A stretch of 14,319 nt of DNA from CAZZBK01 sp964652155 (lineage in GTDB: Bacteria > Planctomycetota > Planctomycetia > Pirellulales > PNKZ01): assembly GCA_964652155.1 (NCBI GenBank), contig CAZZBK010000149.1, positions 1 through 14,319 on the forward strand, given 5' to 3'. Under the pieces are notes generated by a model. The model was not told where the DNA came from and searched no databases. It worked only from the letters and a program-made list of their open reading frames with translations. The translations under genes and the position numbers were made by a program. Shown here piece by piece: positions 13,030 through 14,319 of this stretch; within the stretch, counting starts at the first letter, position 1, and every line of letters starts with the position of its first letter.

Positions 13030-14319
13030 CTATTTTTGTTCCAAATCGCCGCACACCAACTCATGATCGTTGCGGGCAAAAACGCGCCGCAGGGCAAAAG
13101 CCGGATGCGACCAGCACACCCCGCCGCGCTGGTTGAGCTGCGGCAGCGAAGGGGCGAGCAGCTTGGCCCGGCTACGCTCACTGAACCCGGCCGGTGAGAG
13201 TTCGGCGATGATGAGCTCTCCGCGCTCGTTGAACAACCAATACTCTTCGCCGTGACGGACGAAATGGATATTGGCCCAACGAGCCTTGGGAACGGCGGTC
13301 GTGTCTTCCCAGACCCGGTCTCCCGTGTCGGCCAGCAAGCAGCGTAGCTCACCGTAGCTGTCGGCGCCGTAGAGGTAGTTGCCCTTGAAGACGGGGGTGC
13401 TCATGATCGATTGCAGGCTGTCGGTGTCGCGTTCGCTCTTGCCCACCCGCCGCCAGACCTCGTGGGAGAGTGGCTGTTTCTGATCGAGTCGCAGCATCAG
13501 GCCGCCGTCGTAAAAGCTCGTGACGAATAACCGGTCACCGTCGACAATCGGGGTCGAGATGCCGATGGGCATGTTGCGCGGACGGAACGCTTGCGACCAG
13601 AGCAACTTGCCCGAGGCGGGCTCAAGGCCGACGACATTGTCGCCGGTCAGACACACGAGCACGCGCTGGCCGGCTTGCTCGACGATGATGGGGGCAGCGT
13701 AGGAGGCGCGGTCGTCGAGGGCGCGCCAGCGTTCCACCCCGCTGAGTTTGTCGAAGGCCACGAGGCAGGCGTGCTCGCCCCCGACCTGCAAGATGACCAA
13801 ATCTTTCTCGATAAGCGGCGCGGCGGCGATGCCCCAGATGGGCATGCGAATGCGGTACTGCTGGGCGAGGTCGTGCTGCCAGAGAGGCTCGCCCGAGTCG
13901 GCCCGATAGCAGAAGAAGTGCCCCATCGCACCCAGCGCGTAGGCGCGTCCCTCGTGCAGCGTCACGCAGGCGCGGGGGCCCGCCTTGTAGCCGATCGTGT
14001 AGACGCACGCATACTGATGCTTCCAGAGAAGCTTGCCCGAACGGGCGTCGAAGCAAAGCGTGCGTTCGATCTGTTCGGGCTCATCAAGCCGATCGGTCAC
14101 ATAGACGCGACCGTCGGCAATGGTGGGGCCGCTATAGCCGGCACCGATGGGTGCGCGCCAGAGAATGGGGACCTCGGGGGTCTTGAAACGTTCGATGATC
14201 CGGTCCTCGCGCCAGACACCGTCGCGCAGCGGGCCGCGCCACTGCGGCCAGTCGTCGCCGCGGAGGGGCAAGTGGCTTAAGAGGACGAGAGCAAGGCAGC
14301 CCAGTAGGGCGCGCGCGTG
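13030..14319 (-). CDS. PQQ-type beta-propeller repeat protein, 5' end beyond the window
   Basis: At least 429 aa of an exported propeller protein. The frame stays open to the window edge: residues encoded by 14272-14319 read HARALLGCLALVLLSH, a hydrophobic signal peptide that leads into the typical planctomycete mature start DDWPQWRGP. The true start is therefore outside, and the TTG at 14271 is not a credible start. Repeated blades carry the PQQ-repeat pattern of a G-x-V-Y strand, then L-x-A-x-D-G-x-x-x-W: for example LCFDARSGKLLWKH, CYRADSGEPLWQH, VAFDKLSGVERW, GLEPASGKLLWS and CLLADTGDRVWE, at least five blades. No catalytic motif of quinoprotein dehydrogenases is visible, so it is more likely a binding or scaffold protein of the periplasm. 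Its function is unknown. It is convergent with hldD. Confidence 0.9.
   Translation of the reverse strand, partial: HARALLGCLALVLLSHLPLRGDDWPQWRGPLRDGVWREDRIIERFKTPEVPILWRAPIGAGYSGPTIADGRVYVTDRLDEPEQIERTLCFDARSGKLLWKHQYACVYTIGYKAGPRACVTLHEGRAYALGAMGHFFCYRADSGEPLWQHDLAQQYRIRMPIWGIAAAPLIEKDLVILQVGGEHACLVAFDKLSGVERWRALDDRASYAAPIIVEQAGQRVLVCLTGDNVVGLEPASGKLLWSQAFRPRNMPIGISTPIVDGDRLFVTSFYDGGLMLRLDQKQPLSHEVWRRVGKSERDTDSLQSIMSTPVFKGNYLYGADSYGELRCLLADTGDRVWEDTTAVPKARWANIHFVRHGEEYWLFNERGELIIAELSPAGFSERSRAKLLAPSLPQLNQRGGVCWSHPAFALRRVFARNDHELVCGDLEQK

Overview
The window looks like chromosomal DNA of a planctomycete, probably of the Pirellulales type. The evidence is a GC-rich background, loosely packed genes on both strands, many palindromic intergenic repeats, and a characteristic gene mix: a PQQ-type beta-propeller protein, a cytochrome c fused to a copper type II monooxygenase, and a secreted G8/beta-helix protein. 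The taxonomic call is inference; no rRNA or tRNA gene is visible.

Layout. The first 0.8 kb holds the last codons of a gene cut by the window edge, an AT-richer orphan ORF of 106 aa, and a gene-poor stretch with a heptanucleotide tandem repeat between two copies of a small palindrome. Next come a minus-strand RluA-family pseudouridine synthase (826-1839) and a divergent plus-strand SAM methyltransferase (2031-3068). A palindromic repeat and a probable 29-aa membrane peptide on the minus strand (3172-3261) separate these from the cytochrome c/monooxygenase/EF-hand fusion (3489-5033). A large minus-strand exported protein resembling animal CEMIP/TMEM2 (5145-7625) lies between two direct copies of a ~100-bp palindromic element.

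From 7.9 to 12.7 kb is a housekeeping block. An archaeal-type phosphoglycerate mutase (minus) diverges from a plus-strand run of glucose-6-phosphate isomerase, an UPF0173 metal-dependent hydrolase and ADP-glyceromanno-heptose 6-epimerase. The 3-gene run has gaps of only 17 and 22 bases and is probably one operon. It joins sugar-phosphate flux to heptose supply, which implies LPS-like outer-membrane glycans. The last region holds a minus-strand PQQ beta-propeller gene whose start lies beyond the window, followed by a short, probably broken ORF with a Tat-type signal.

I see no CRISPR array, defence island, prophage or clear biosynthetic cluster. The most distinctive material is the set of structured repeats. 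At least four families of palindromic elements sit between genes, and two of them contribute the stop codons of intact genes. The other items worth attention are the CEMIP-like protein, the cytochrome/PHM fusion and the 29-aa membrane peptide with its own promoter.
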